From: Bog-756 sp043784065
Lineage (GTDB): Bacteria; Actinomycetota; Acidimicrobiia; Acidimicrobiales; RAAP-2
Assembly: GCA_043784065.1 (NCBI GenBank)
Contig: JAYVYR010000008.1
Span: 1-12,278 of the forward strand
Direction of reading: 5' to 3'
DNA length: 12,278 bases
A model generated the notes under the pieces. It saw only the letters and a program-made list of their open reading frames with translations, had not been told where the DNA came from and ran no database searches. Below, in pieces: positions 1 through 7,192 of this stretch (its first letter is position 1; each line of letters begins with the position of its first letter). A program made the position numbers and the translations under genes.

Positions 1-2
1 TG

Positions 3-590
3 GTGAGCACCATTACCTCTGCATGCGTGCGGGCCATCGGCGCCGAAGCTGAGGCCGCCGGCACCTCGATCATCGACTGCGGAGTCAGTGGCGGCCCGAG
101 TGCTGCAGCCACCGGTGAACTGATCTGCATGGTGGGTGGCGATGAGGACGTGCTCGAGCGCCTGGCCCCGGTGTTCGATGCCATGGGATCCCTGACCGTA
201 CGCATGGGTCCCTTCGGCACTGGCCTGGCGGCCAAGCTGGCCCGCAACCTCGTGCAGTACGGCGGTTGGCTGGCTGCATACGAGGGACAGGTTCTGGCTG
301 AGGCGGCCGGCATCAAGCTGTCCAAGTTGGCCCAGGTGATCAAAGCCAGCGATGCCAAGATCGGCGGCGCATCTGCCCTGATGTTCCGTGCGACCGTCGC
401 ACCACTTACCGATGCCGACGATGCCGGTCTGATCGGGGCCATGCGCAACGGTTCCGACCTGGCCCACAAAGATTTGCTGGCCGCTCTGGCATTGGCCGGC
501 GAACTGGGCGTAGACCTGCCGTTGGCGGCCATGACCGAGGCTCACACCGACGACATCTTCGGAGTGAGCGGGATGAAGGGGGAACGATGA
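3..590 (+). CDS. 3-hydroxyisobutyrate/beta-hydroxyacid dehydrogenase family protein, 5' truncated
   Basis: The frame is open to the left edge. The GTG at position 3 is probably an internal valine, because the visible 195 residues lack the N-terminal NAD(P)-binding Rossmann part (about 100 residues of a usual ~290). What remains fits the beta-hydroxyacid dehydrogenase family. There is a substrate-loop motif DCGVSGGPSAAATGE, then GPFGTGLAAKLARN, in which Lys78 (visible numbering, codon 234-236) corresponds to the family's catalytic lysine and the Asn four residues later is also conserved. The all-helical C-terminal domain follows. These enzymes oxidise a beta-hydroxyacid to the semialdehyde, or run the reverse reduction, with NAD(P) in the cytosol. 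The stop codon overlaps the next gene's ATG (ATGA). A following aldehyde dehydrogenase would suit a semialdehyde product, which is inference. Exact substrate unknown. Confidence 0.88.
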   Translation: MSTITSACVRAIGAEAEAAGTSIIDCGVSGGPSAAATGELICMVGGDEDVLERLAPVFDAMGSLTVRMGPFGTGLAAKLARNLVQYGGWLAAYEGQVLAEAAGIKLSKLAQVIKASDAKIGGASALMFRATVAPLTDADDAGLIGAMRNGSDLAHKDLLAALALAGELGVDLPLAAMTEAHTDDIFGVSGMKGER

Positions 591-2074
591 GCGAGGGTTC
601 AACGGCGGCGGGTGCGGCAATGGGGGAGGAACGACTCCTGATCGACGGCCAACTGCGGCCGGCCAGGTCGGGCAAGGTATTCGAGACGGTCAATCCGGCC
701 ACTGGCGACGTACTCGGCGTAGCCGCAGACGGCTCGGCCGAGGACCTCGATGAGGCCATCGGCGCAGCGCGCCGAGCATTCGACGGGACCGGCTGGTCGA
801 CCGACGTCGACCTACGCGTGCGCGGTCTGCGACAGTTGCAGGCGGCGTTCGAGAATCACGCCGAGGAGATCCGGGCCATGACGGTTGCGGAAACCGGTTC
901 GCCACTCTCTCTGACCTATTCAGCCCAGCTGGACACCCCGGTGGGTTCGCTCGGCTGGGTGGCCGACCTGGCCGAGGGATACGAGTGGGAGACCGACCTC
1001 GGCAATGCCGAGCCGCTCGGCATCTCTTCCCATCGCTGGGTTCGCCGTGAAGCCACGGGTGTGGTCGGGGCCATCACCCCATGGAACGTCCCCCATCAGA
1101 TCAACCTGGCCAAGCTCGGTCCGGCCTTGGCTGCCGGTAACACCGTCGTACTCAAGCCGGCCCCAGACACCCCGTGGTGCGCCACCGTCCTCGGTCGCCT
1201 GATCGCCGAGGAGACGGACATTCCCGCCGGTGTCGTCAACATCGTCCCGTCGTCCGAGCATGCCATAGGAGCCATGCTCTCGACCGACCCGCGGGTCGAT
1301 CAGGTGAGCTTCACCGGGTCGACGGCCACTGGCAGGAAAGTGATGGCATCGGCCGCCGACACGATTAAGAAGGTCTTCCTGGAACTCGGCGGCAAGTCGG
1401 CCTTCGTGATCCTGGACGACGCCGATCTGCGCGGTGCCTGTGCCACGGCGGCGTTCACCGTGTGTACCCATGCCGGCCAGGGGTGTGCCATCACCACCCG
1501 CCTGCTCGTCCCCCGGTCCCTGTTCGACGAGGCCGTCGACTCGACGTTGCGGGTGATGGCCAAGCTTCCGGCGGCGGACCCGACCGATCCGGGGACGATC
1601 TGTGGACCGCTGATCAGTGCCCGCCAGCGCGACCGGGTCGAGGGCTACCTGAAACTGGCCATCGAGGAGGGTGGTTCGTTCGCTGTCGGCGGTGGCCGGC
1701 CAGCAGGTGTCGACGGCGGATTCTTCGTCGAGCCGACCCTCATCGTCGGGGTCGGCAACGACGCCCGGGTGGCCCAGGAGGAGATCTTCGGCCCCGTACT
1801 GGTGGTCATCCCCTTCGACGACGACGACGATGCCGTGGCGCTGGCCAACGACTCGGCCTACGGCCTGTCTGGTTCGGTATGGTCGACCGACCGAGAGCGG
1901 GCCCTCAGTGTCGCCAACCGGATCCGCACCGGCACCGTTGGCATCAACGGCGGACTGTGGTTCAGCCCGGACATGCCCTTCGGCGGGTATCGACAGTCGG
2001 GAGTCGGGCGAGAGTCGGGTGTGGCCGGTTTTGAAGAGTACCTCGAGATCAAGTCGCTGGCCGAGCCGGCGTGA
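587..2074 (+). CDS. NAD(P)-dependent aldehyde dehydrogenase
   Basis: A full-length 495-residue member of the aldehyde dehydrogenase superfamily, which oxidises an aldehyde to a carboxylic acid in the cytosol. Family residues are all present: ITPWNVP with Asn167 (oxyanion hole), VVLKPAPDTPW with Lys190 (cofactor ribose), a SFTGSTATG nucleotide-binding turn, Glu266 in LELGGK (general base) and nucleophile Cys300 in HAGQGC. EEIFGPVL and MPFGGYRQSG near the C-terminus are also typical. The ATG start overlaps the upstream stop by 4 nt and is preceded by AAGGGGG (576-582). The general look is that of the broad betaine-aldehyde-dehydrogenase-like group found in actinobacterial catabolic clusters, so a specific substrate cannot be given. 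A run of five aspartates near residues 411-415 (about 1817-1831) is a small repeat-encoded oddity in an otherwise normal region. Confidence 0.95.
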   Translation: MSEGSTAAGAAMGEERLLIDGQLRPARSGKVFETVNPATGDVLGVAADGSAEDLDEAIGAARRAFDGTGWSTDVDLRVRGLRQLQAAFENHAEEIRAMTVAETGSPLSLTYSAQLDTPVGSLGWVADLAEGYEWETDLGNAEPLGISSHRWVRREATGVVGAITPWNVPHQINLAKLGPALAAGNTVVLKPAPDTPWCATVLGRLIAEETDIPAGVVNIVPSSEHAIGAMLSTDPRVDQVSFTGSTATGRKVMASAADTIKKVFLELGGKSAFVILDDADLRGACATAAFTVCTHAGQGCAITTRLLVPRSLFDEAVDSTLRVMAKLPAADPTDPGTICGPLISARQRDRVEGYLKLAIEEGGSFAVGGGRPAGVDGGFFVEPTLIVGVGNDARVAQEEIFGPVLVVIPFDDDDDAVALANDSAYGLSGSVWSTDRERALSVANRIRTGTVGINGGLWFSPDMPFGGYRQSGVGRESGVAGFEEYLEIKSLAEPA

Positions 2075-2106
2075 CCAACTACTCGGACTGCACCATCGAC
2101 GACATT

Positions 2107-2112
2107 GGGAGG
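2107..2112 (+). promoter_or_regulatory. Shine-Dalgarno site fixing the CMD-family start
   Basis: GGGAGG lies 4 nt before the ATG at 2117. A TTG at 2105 is in frame and would give a longer protein, but it lies before and overlaps this site, so 2117 is the better start. Confidence 0.6.
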
Positions 2113-2116
2113 CGTG

Positions 2117-2539
2117 ATGACGGAAGGAACTGACGGGACACGTGCCGCCGGCATGGCCAAGATGGACGAGATCTACGGCTTCAGCGTCGACCCCGAAACC
2201 ATCGCCGGCCCCTACGTAGACGTCACGGTCGACCACCTGTTCGGGGCCATTTGGACCCGCGAGGCGCTCGACACCAGGGACCGACGGATGCTCACCATCG
2301 GGGTGTTGGCCGCGCTCGGCCAGGCCAATCTGTTGGAGATCCAGTTCCGCTCGGCGCTCGAGCGCGCGGAGCTGACCGAGGAGCAGGTCCGGGAGATCGT
2401 CCTCCACCTGGCTCACTACGTCGGGTGGCCGCTGTCGACTGGGGTCAACGCCGCTGCCGAGAAGATCATTGCCGAACGGGCCAAAGCGGCGAAGGCCGTC
2501 GCGGCCGCAACGGCTGAGACATATTCGAAGGAGTCCTGA
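2117..2539 (+). CDS. Carboxymuconolactone decarboxylase family protein
   Basis: A 140-residue protein of the carboxymuconolactone decarboxylase (CMD)/AhpD-like all-helical fold. The segment from about residue 52 to 120 has the family pattern: LDTRDRRMLTIGVLAALG, then a helix, then LTEEQVREIVLHLAHYVGWP and a final alanine-rich helix. Classical members decarboxylate gamma-carboxymuconolactone in protocatechuate breakdown, while AhpD members reduce peroxidase partners through a CxxC pair. Here no CxxC is present, and the His normally found in the ELxxH element is replaced (the text reads LLEIQFRSA), so neither textbook activity can be assumed. Many catabolic operons carry such a CMD-like protein of unknown role. 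It starts 42 nt after the aldehyde dehydrogenase and ends one nucleotide before the next ATG, placing it in the operon. Confidence 0.85.
   Translation: MTEGTDGTRAAGMAKMDEIYGFSVDPETIAGPYVDVTVDHLFGAIWTREALDTRDRRMLTIGVLAALGQANLLEIQFRSALERAELTEEQVREIVLHLAHYVGWPLSTGVNAAAEKIIAERAKAAKAVAAATAETYSKES
2528..2533 (+). promoter_or_regulatory. Shine-Dalgarno site for the SDR gene
   Basis: AAGGAG lies 7 nt before the ATG at 2541, inside the end of the preceding gene. It decides the SDR start over more upstream in-frame codons, which would lie inside the CMD-family gene. Confidence 0.65.
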
Positions 2540-2540
2540 C

Positions 2541-3317
2541 ATGACCGAAGCCACCCCCACCACCAAGTTCAATTTCGATAGCAAGGTGGCCATCGTCACC
2601 GGTTCTGCCGGCGGCATCGGCCAGGCCTATGCCGAGGCCCTTGCCACGGCTGGCGCCTCGGTCGTCGTGGCCGACATCGATGCCGACAAGGCCGAAGCCG
2701 TGGCCTCTTGCATTCGCGCGAACGGAGGATCGGCACTCGGGGTCGTCGTCGATGTGGCCGACCCGGCGTCGGCCCAGGCCATGGCCCAAGCGACGGTCGA
2801 CGAGTTCGGCGGCATCGACTATCTGGTGAACAACGCCGCCATCTTCGGTGGCATGAAGCTCGATCTCCTGTTGACCGTGGACTGGGAGTACCTCACCCGG
2901 TTCCTGTCGGTGAACATGCTCGGTGCCCTCAACTGCGTACGGGCCTGCTACCCGGCTATCAAGGCCCGTGGCGGCGGCGCCATCGTCAATCAGTCCTCGA
3001 CGGCCGCGTACATGTATGCCGGCTTTTACGGGCTAGCCAAGGCCGGAGTGAACTCGATCACCCAACAGATGGCTCACGAGCTGGGTGGTGACAACATCCG
3101 GACCAATGCCATCGCCCCCGGACCCACCGATACCGAGGCGTCGCGGACGGTGGTACCCGACTCGTTCATGCAGCCGATTCTGGCCGGTCTGGCCCTCAAG
3201 CGAATGGGGCAGACCTCGGACCTGGTTGGCATGTGCCTGTTCCTGTTGTCCGACGAGGCATCGTGGATCACGGGCCATATCTTCAACGTCGACGGCGGCC
3301 AAGTGGTCCGTCCGTGA
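2541..3317 (+). CDS. Short-chain dehydrogenase/reductase (SDR family)
   Basis: A 258-residue classical SDR, a cytosolic NAD(P)-dependent enzyme that interconverts alcohols and ketones. The cofactor glycine motif TGSAGGIG is at residues 20-27. The acidic VVVADIDADKAE stretch at the end of the second strand favours NAD(H) over NADP(H). NNAAIFGG is the NNAG-like motif. The catalytic set is Ser152 or Ser153 (NQSST), Tyr163 and Lys167 in the YxxxK motif (YGLAK). The loop between Ser and Tyr is 2-3 residues shorter than usual. APGPTDTEAS and the C-terminal SWITGHIFNVDGGQ are standard SDR features. It starts one nucleotide after the preceding stop codon. Its stop overlaps the next gene's GTG by 4 nt, so translation is probably coupled. 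A role as a hydroxyacyl or cyclic alcohol dehydrogenase in the pathway is inference. Confidence 0.94.
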   Translation: MTEATPTTKFNFDSKVAIVTGSAGGIGQAYAEALATAGASVVVADIDADKAEAVASCIRANGGSALGVVVDVADPASAQAMAQATVDEFGGIDYLVNNAAIFGGMKLDLLLTVDWEYLTRFLSVNMLGALNCVRACYPAIKARGGGAIVNQSSTAAYMYAGFYGLAKAGVNSITQQMAHELGGDNIRTNAIAPGPTDTEASRTVVPDSFMQPILAGLALKRMGQTSDLVGMCLFLLSDEASWITGHIFNVDGGQVVRP

Positions 3318-4114
3318 CGCACCCGTCGGCCGACGACATTGGCCATGCCCGAGCCGACCACCGCATCGAGCTGGAGTTCATCGACCACGTCATGGTCGTG
3401 GCGTTCGACCGTCCCGAGGTCCGCAACGCCTTCGACCAGGCCATGTACCGGGCGGTCGCCGGTGCGCTGTCGGGTGGCCTCGGCGACGACGACGTCCATG
3501 CCGTCGTTCTGACCGGTCGGGGCAAGGCGTTCACCTCCGGTCAGGATCTTCGCGAGATGGTGGCCATCGCCACCGGAGAGGCCGACTCCGAAGCCGGCTC
3601 CGGTTTTCAGGACCTGCTCGATCTGCTGATGCGTTTCGACAAGCCGTTGTTGGCCGCCGTGCACGGCGTGGGTATGGGCCTCGGCTGTTCGATCCTTGGC
3701 CACGTCGACCTGGTCCTGATGGACGAGTCGGCCCGCTTGCGCGCCCCGTTCGCCGAAATGGGCGTCCCTCCCGAGGCGGCCAGCAGCTACCTTCTGCCCG
3801 CCCGGATGGGATGGCAGCAGGCCTCACTGGCATTGCTGGCAGCCGAGTGGATCTCCGCTCCGCAGGCCGTGTCGTGCGGGCTCGCCCTGCGCTCCTGCCC
3901 GGACGGGACCGTGCTGGCCGAGACTCTGGAACTGGCTCATACCATCGCCTCGTTTCCGGCCCATGCCACCCGACGGATCAAGCACCTCATGCTCCAAGCC
4001 CGTGGCTCGGCCGTATCGGACGCCCGCCGGCGCGAGGAGGCCGCGTTTGCTGACCTGTTCGCCGACCCTGACGTCAACCCCGGCGAGCAGTTGGCCGCCG
4101 GACTGGGGGCCTGA
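3314..4114 (+). CDS. Crotonase-fold protein, enoyl-CoA isomerase-like
   Basis: A 266-residue member of the enoyl-CoA hydratase/isomerase superfamily, acting on CoA thioesters. The GTG start overlaps the SDR stop (GTGA); the in-frame ATG at 3233 would lie well inside the SDR gene. The oxyanion-hole elements are GKAFTSGQDL (residues 70-79) and HGVGMGLGCS (117-126). The two glutamates of true hydratases (rat Glu144 and Glu164) are not where expected: the first position reads Ser126 and the second is near Phe146. Instead PPEAASS carries Glu154, the location used by delta3,delta2-enoyl-CoA isomerases. I therefore favour a double-bond isomerase or related activity over hydration. The rest of the protein, including the C-terminal helices with THTRRIK-like basic residues, is normal in length. 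Substrate unknown. Confidence 0.9.
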   Translation: MTHPSADDIGHARADHRIELEFIDHVMVVAFDRPEVRNAFDQAMYRAVAGALSGGLGDDDVHAVVLTGRGKAFTSGQDLREMVAIATGEADSEAGSGFQDLLDLLMRFDKPLLAAVHGVGMGLGCSILGHVDLVLMDESARLRAPFAEMGVPPEAASSYLLPARMGWQQASLALLAAEWISAPQAVSCGLALRSCPDGTVLAETLELAHTIASFPAHATRRIKHLMLQARGSAVSDARRREEAAFADLFADPDVNPGEQLAAGLGA

Positions 4115-4119
4115 GGCGC

Positions 4120-4977
4120 GTGCGGCTCGGTATCACCTGCTTCCTGACTGATCGGGACATGGCGCCGGCCGATCTGGCCCGGGCGGCTGAAGAACGCGGC
4201 TTTGCGTCGCTCTACCTTCCTGAGCACACCCATCTGCCGGTCCGGGCTGATGCCCCGCCATCGCTAGTCGAGGGTGTGCGGGCCGAGGACTACAAGCGCA
4301 GCCTCGATCCGTTCGTGGCCCTGGCTACGGCGGCATCGGTAACGACGAATTTGCTCCTTGGGACCGGTGTGGTGCTGGTCGCCCAGCACGACCCGATCGT
4401 GCTGGCCAAGCAGGTTGCCACCCTTGACCACCTGAGCGGCGGGCGGATGGTCCTCGGCATCGGATTCGGCTGGAACCGCGTGGAGGCGGCTGACCACGGA
4501 GTGAAGTTCGCCAACCGACGGGCCATCGCCCGCGAGCACGTGCTCTGCATGCAGGCGCTGTGGCGGGACGACCCTGCTGAATTTCATGGTGAGTACGTGG
4601 ACCTCAACCCGTGCTGGAGCCGCCCCAAGCCAGTACAGCAATCTGGCGTGCCCGTCCTGCTGGGCGGGGCCGCCACACCGGGCAACTTCGCGGCCATCGC
4701 CGAATATGGCACTGGGTGGATGCCCATCGGAGGGTCGGGAGTGAGTGAGGCCATGCCTGTGCTCCGACAAGCCTTCGAGAATGCCGGACGTGACCCTAAG
4801 CTGGCCCGGGTGGTGCCGTTCGGGACGATTCCCACCGAGGCCAAGTTGGATCACTTCGCTGGTCTGGGTGTCGACGAGGTCGTACTGCGGGTTCCGTCCG
4901 GTTCCCGTAGCGAGATACTGGAGGTCCTTGACGCCCATGCCGTCCACGTCGCCCGATTTGCCGGGTCCGATGGCTGA
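4120..4977 (+). CDS. LLM-class F420-dependent oxidoreductase (Rv2161c-like)
   Basis: A 285-residue luciferase-like monooxygenase-superfamily protein with the TIM-barrel pattern of deazaflavin (F420)-using enzymes. The beginning RLGITCFLTD and the SLYLPEHTHLPV segment are typical of the Rv2161c-like group. They are followed by LGTGVVLVAQHDP, then LAKQVATLDHLSGGR (from residue 95) and VLGIGFGWN. PVLLGG and the glycine-rich GTGWMPIGGSG lie in the later barrel. Such enzymes transfer hydride from F420H2, or in some relatives use FMNH2 and oxygen; the cofactor is inferred from family likeness only. The GTG start is 5 nt after the preceding stop. The last 8 nt overlap the thioesterase start, again showing a single transcript. 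The reaction in this operon is not known. Confidence 0.88.
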   Translation: MRLGITCFLTDRDMAPADLARAAEERGFASLYLPEHTHLPVRADAPPSLVEGVRAEDYKRSLDPFVALATAASVTTNLLLGTGVVLVAQHDPIVLAKQVATLDHLSGGRMVLGIGFGWNRVEAADHGVKFANRRAIAREHVLCMQALWRDDPAEFHGEYVDLNPCWSRPKPVQQSGVPVLLGGAATPGNFAAIAEYGTGWMPIGGSGVSEAMPVLRQAFENAGRDPKLARVVPFGTIPTEAKLDHFAGLGVDEVVLRVPSGSRSEILEVLDAHAVHVARFAGSDG

Positions 4978-5686
4978 CCAGACGACAACGGAAGCCCCCC
5001 GTCGGATGGGTCCGATGGGGCGACCATGGAGCGGGGGCGGGCGGGAAGAGCTGGCCGCCGCCGTTCGTCGGCTGATGCAGCTCACCGTCACATCCACCCC
5101 CGAGCCGGGTACTTTCACCGCCGTCGCCGCTCGGGTCGGAGCACTGTGTGACGAACTCGCCGCCGAGGTCCCCGACAACGGTCCGGAACCGGTCGGGCGG
5201 TTTGCCGAGGAGTCGATCAGTCCCCGCGAGCTCTCCAATCTGATGGCGGCCATGCCCTTCGACATGGTGGTCGGATCGTGCAATCCGGTGGCCCCGCCCA
5301 TCGAACTCTGGTTCGACCCGCCGAAGGCATTCGGGAAGGTGGTCTTCGCCCCACAGTACGAGGGGGCCCCGGGTTGCGTCCACGGTGCAGCTATCGCCGC
5401 GGCATTCGACATCATCCTCACAGCGGCCAACGTGGTGGCCGATGCGGCCGGGCCGACGGTGGAGCTCAGCATCCGCTACCTGAAACCGACGATTATCGGC
5501 ATCGACACCGAGTTCGAATCCGAGGTGATCGAAGTCACCGACCGGAGAACGTACAGCGTCGGCCGACTGATGCAAGGGGGCGTGGTCAAGGTGGAAGCGA
5601 CGGGGGAGTTCGTCAACTTGTCACGCGACCGGATCAATGCCATGCACCGGGAACGGGCCAGCGGTGTTGGTGATGCGAGTGGATGA
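4970..5686 (+). CDS. PaaI/THEM4-like hotdog-fold acyl-CoA thioesterase
   Basis: Starting from the ATG at 4970 the product is 238 residues. Residues from about 113 to 220 form a hotdog domain with GAPGCVHGAAIAAAFD, where His138-Gly139 and Asp147 occupy the active-site helix positions of the 4HBT/PaaI thioesterase family. Later strands read VELSIRYLKP and VVKVEATGEFV. Such enzymes hydrolyse acyl-CoA thioesters to free acid and CoA. About 110 residues in front of the domain are poorly characterised and partly helical (REELAAAVRRLMQL), which suits THEM4-like proteins. The frame extends further upstream, but this start overlaps the previous gene by only 8 nt and fits the operon pattern. It is the last gene of the catabolic run and might release a CoA intermediate or recycle CoA. 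Confidence 0.85.
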   Translation: MADQTTTEAPRRMGPMGRPWSGGGREELAAAVRRLMQLTVTSTPEPGTFTAVAARVGALCDELAAEVPDNGPEPVGRFAEESISPRELSNLMAAMPFDMVVGSCNPVAPPIELWFDPPKAFGKVVFAPQYEGAPGCVHGAAIAAAFDIILTAANVVADAAGPTVELSIRYLKPTIIGIDTEFESEVIEVTDRRTYSVGRLMQGGVVKVEATGEFVNLSRDRINAMHRERASGVGDASG

Positions 5687-5740
5687 GCCAGTCACCGCGC
5701 ATGGCCCACGAGCATTCTCTAGAGTCAGTTGGACGGTGTC

Positions 5741-5776
5741 GTGCCGGGGGGGATGGGCCTTAGGCCTACCGGGCAC
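5741..5776 (+). terminator. Imperfect hairpin between thioesterase and ABC substrate-binding gene
   Basis: GTGCC (5741-5745) pairs with GGCAC (5772-5776), and GGCC (5756-5759) pairs with GGCC (5763-5766) around a TTA loop. A G-rich asymmetric internal loop separates the two helices. There is no T-tract. It may end the catabolic transcript or act in the leader of the substrate-binding gene. I found no good promoter in the 110-nt gap. Confidence 0.35.
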
Positions 5777-5796
5777 CAGAACAACGGGGGGAAACG

Positions 5797-7137
5797 ATGA
5801 TGCGGTACTCGATCAATGGCAGCGGGACGAAGGTCCGACGTCGGTCCGGGACGTTGACGGTAGCCATGGTGGGCCTTGCACTGGCAGGGACGCTCACCGC
5901 CTGCTCGTCCACAAAGGCGCAACCGGCCGCGACTTCGTCCGGCGGAACGTCCAGTGGCACGGCGGGAATCCCGGCGTCCGCCTTCAGCGATACCACCGGC
6001 CTCACGGCCACTTTGGTGACGGTAGGCAACGTGTCGACCCTGGCCTTCGGACTGTTCAAGGGTGCAAACATCGGGACCCAGGCGTGGTCGGCCTATGTCA
6101 ACTCGACCGGTGGCATCAATGGGCGCAAGATCCTCGTCGACTCGTACGACGACGGCTACCAGGGTGCGCCAAACAAGCAGGCCACCGAGCAGGTCGCCCA
6201 GAAGGACTTCGCGGCGGTAGGCGGATTCAGCCTCGAGGACACATTCGGGGCGACCGTGCTGGCCGCCAACCCTGCCGTGCCTAATGCAACTGTCTCCCTC
6301 AGCCAGGTAGCGGGCGATCTACCCAACAGCTTCAGCCCCGACCCGGCAGCAATCGGATGGCCGACCGGCCCGTTGCAGTACTTCAAGCAGAAGTTTCCCG
6401 CAGACGTGCAACATGCCGGCGCACTCGTTGCCGACCAGCCATCCGCCATCACGAAGTGGGGTGGCGAGAAGGCGGCCATGAAGTCCCAGGGGTACAACGT
6501 TGTCTACGACCAACAGTTCGGAATCACCCAGACCGACTTCACTCAGAATGTTGTGGCCATGCGCAATGCCGGGGTGAAGATCCTGTTCCTCGAGCAGATG
6601 CCCGCCAACTACGCGGCCTCGGTGATCAAAGCGCTCAATCAGCAGGACTTCCATCCGCATCTCGTATTCGGCGCCTCGACCTACTCGGAGCAGCTGGTAA
6701 CGGACTCCGGCGGCGCAGCGGCGGTCGAGGGGGCCTACGTGGAGATGGTCAATTCGCTGTTTTTGGGCGAGGACGCCAGTCAACTGCCCGCAGCCAAGAC
6801 CTTCCAGACCTGGGTCCAAAAGGTGTCTCCCGGATTCAAGCCTGACCTGTATACGCTATTTGGCTGGCTGTCGGGACAGCTGTTCACCCAAGCACTCCAG
6901 GCCGCAGGGCACAACGCCACCCGGGGCTCGATACTCCAACAACTCAAGAAGATCACCAACTTCAACGGGAACTACCTCATCGCCAGCTCCAACCCTGCCC
7001 AGAAACTTCCGGCCTACTGCTACGTGATCGCCCAGATCAAGAACGGCGTGATCCAGCGACTGGACAACCCGCCGATCGACGGCCCCCAGCACGGCTACCG
7101 GTGCGACGGAAAGTTCTACTACTTCCCGCCCAAGTAG
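5797..7137 (+). CDS. ABC transporter substrate-binding lipoprotein, branched-chain amino acid type
   Basis: A 446-residue exported binding protein. Residues 12-16 are basic (KVRRR), followed by a hydrophobic segment and a lipobox LTAC ending at Cys36, so the mature protein should be lipid-anchored on the outer face of the cytoplasmic membrane. A Ser/Thr/Gly/Ala-rich linker follows. The rest resembles the LivK/Peripla_BP_6 class: GLFKGANIGTQAWSAYVNS, then TGGINGRKILVDSYDDG, a GGFSLED segment in the first lobe, and later FLEQMPANYAASVIKALNQQ. A GGGGGG run (5786-5791) can serve as ribosome-binding site; a second ATG at 5800 is an equally good start. No permease or ATPase gene is adjacent. Its ligand could be the substrate of the preceding catabolic genes, but that rests only on position. 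Confidence 0.92.
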   Translation: MMRYSINGSGTKVRRRSGTLTVAMVGLALAGTLTACSSTKAQPAATSSGGTSSGTAGIPASAFSDTTGLTATLVTVGNVSTLAFGLFKGANIGTQAWSAYVNSTGGINGRKILVDSYDDGYQGAPNKQATEQVAQKDFAAVGGFSLEDTFGATVLAANPAVPNATVSLSQVAGDLPNSFSPDPAAIGWPTGPLQYFKQKFPADVQHAGALVADQPSAITKWGGEKAAMKSQGYNVVYDQQFGITQTDFTQNVVAMRNAGVKILFLEQMPANYAASVIKALNQQDFHPHLVFGASTYSEQLVTDSGGAAAVEGAYVEMVNSLFLGEDASQLPAAKTFQTWVQKVSPGFKPDLYTLFGWLSGQLFTQALQAAGHNATRGSILQQLKKITNFNGNYLIASSNPAQKLPAYCYVIAQIKNGVIQRLDNPPIDGPQHGYRCDGKFYYFPPK

Positions 7138-7180
7138 CAGCGGCGGTCCGCCGGGCCCTATGACCAACGGTAACGGGCCG

Positions 7181-7186
7181 TAGGAT
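7181..7186 (+). promoter_or_regulatory. -10 hexamer of a probable leaderless promoter for the SRAP gene
   Basis: TAGGAT matches the actinobacterial TANNNT -10 pattern and ends 6 nt before the ATG at 7193. Transcription would start on or next to the A of the ATG. No Shine-Dalgarno sequence is present. The -35 region is weak (ATGACC at 7160-7165, 15-nt spacer). Confidence 0.5.
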
Positions 7187-7192
7187 GGCGCA

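Noticed and set aside
920..2617. 565-codon minus-strand open frame
   Set aside because: Antisense to the aldehyde dehydrogenase, CMD and SDR genes, which all have clear family motifs. Long antisense frames are expected from GC-rich third positions, and the translation shows no known domain.
3085..4053. 322-codon plus-strand open frame overlapping SDR and crotonase genes
   Set aside because: Arg/Pro/Gly-rich translation typical of a frame-shifted reading of GC-rich genes; both real genes in other frames have full active sites.
4264..5472. 402-codon minus-strand open frame
   Set aside because: Opposite the LLM oxidoreductase and thioesterase genes; the translation is low-complexity Ser/Ala/Gly/Pro/Arg-rich without domain features.
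5729..5757. TTGGAC as possible -35 for the ABC binding-protein gene
   Set aside because: No acceptable -10 hexamer at 16-18 nt spacing; the region there is G-rich and folds into the hairpin at 5741-5776.
7141..7153. Small hairpin CGGCG-GTC-CGCCG just after the ABC binding-protein gene
   Set aside because: Only 5 bp with a 3-nt loop and no T-tract; too weak to call a terminator without expression data.
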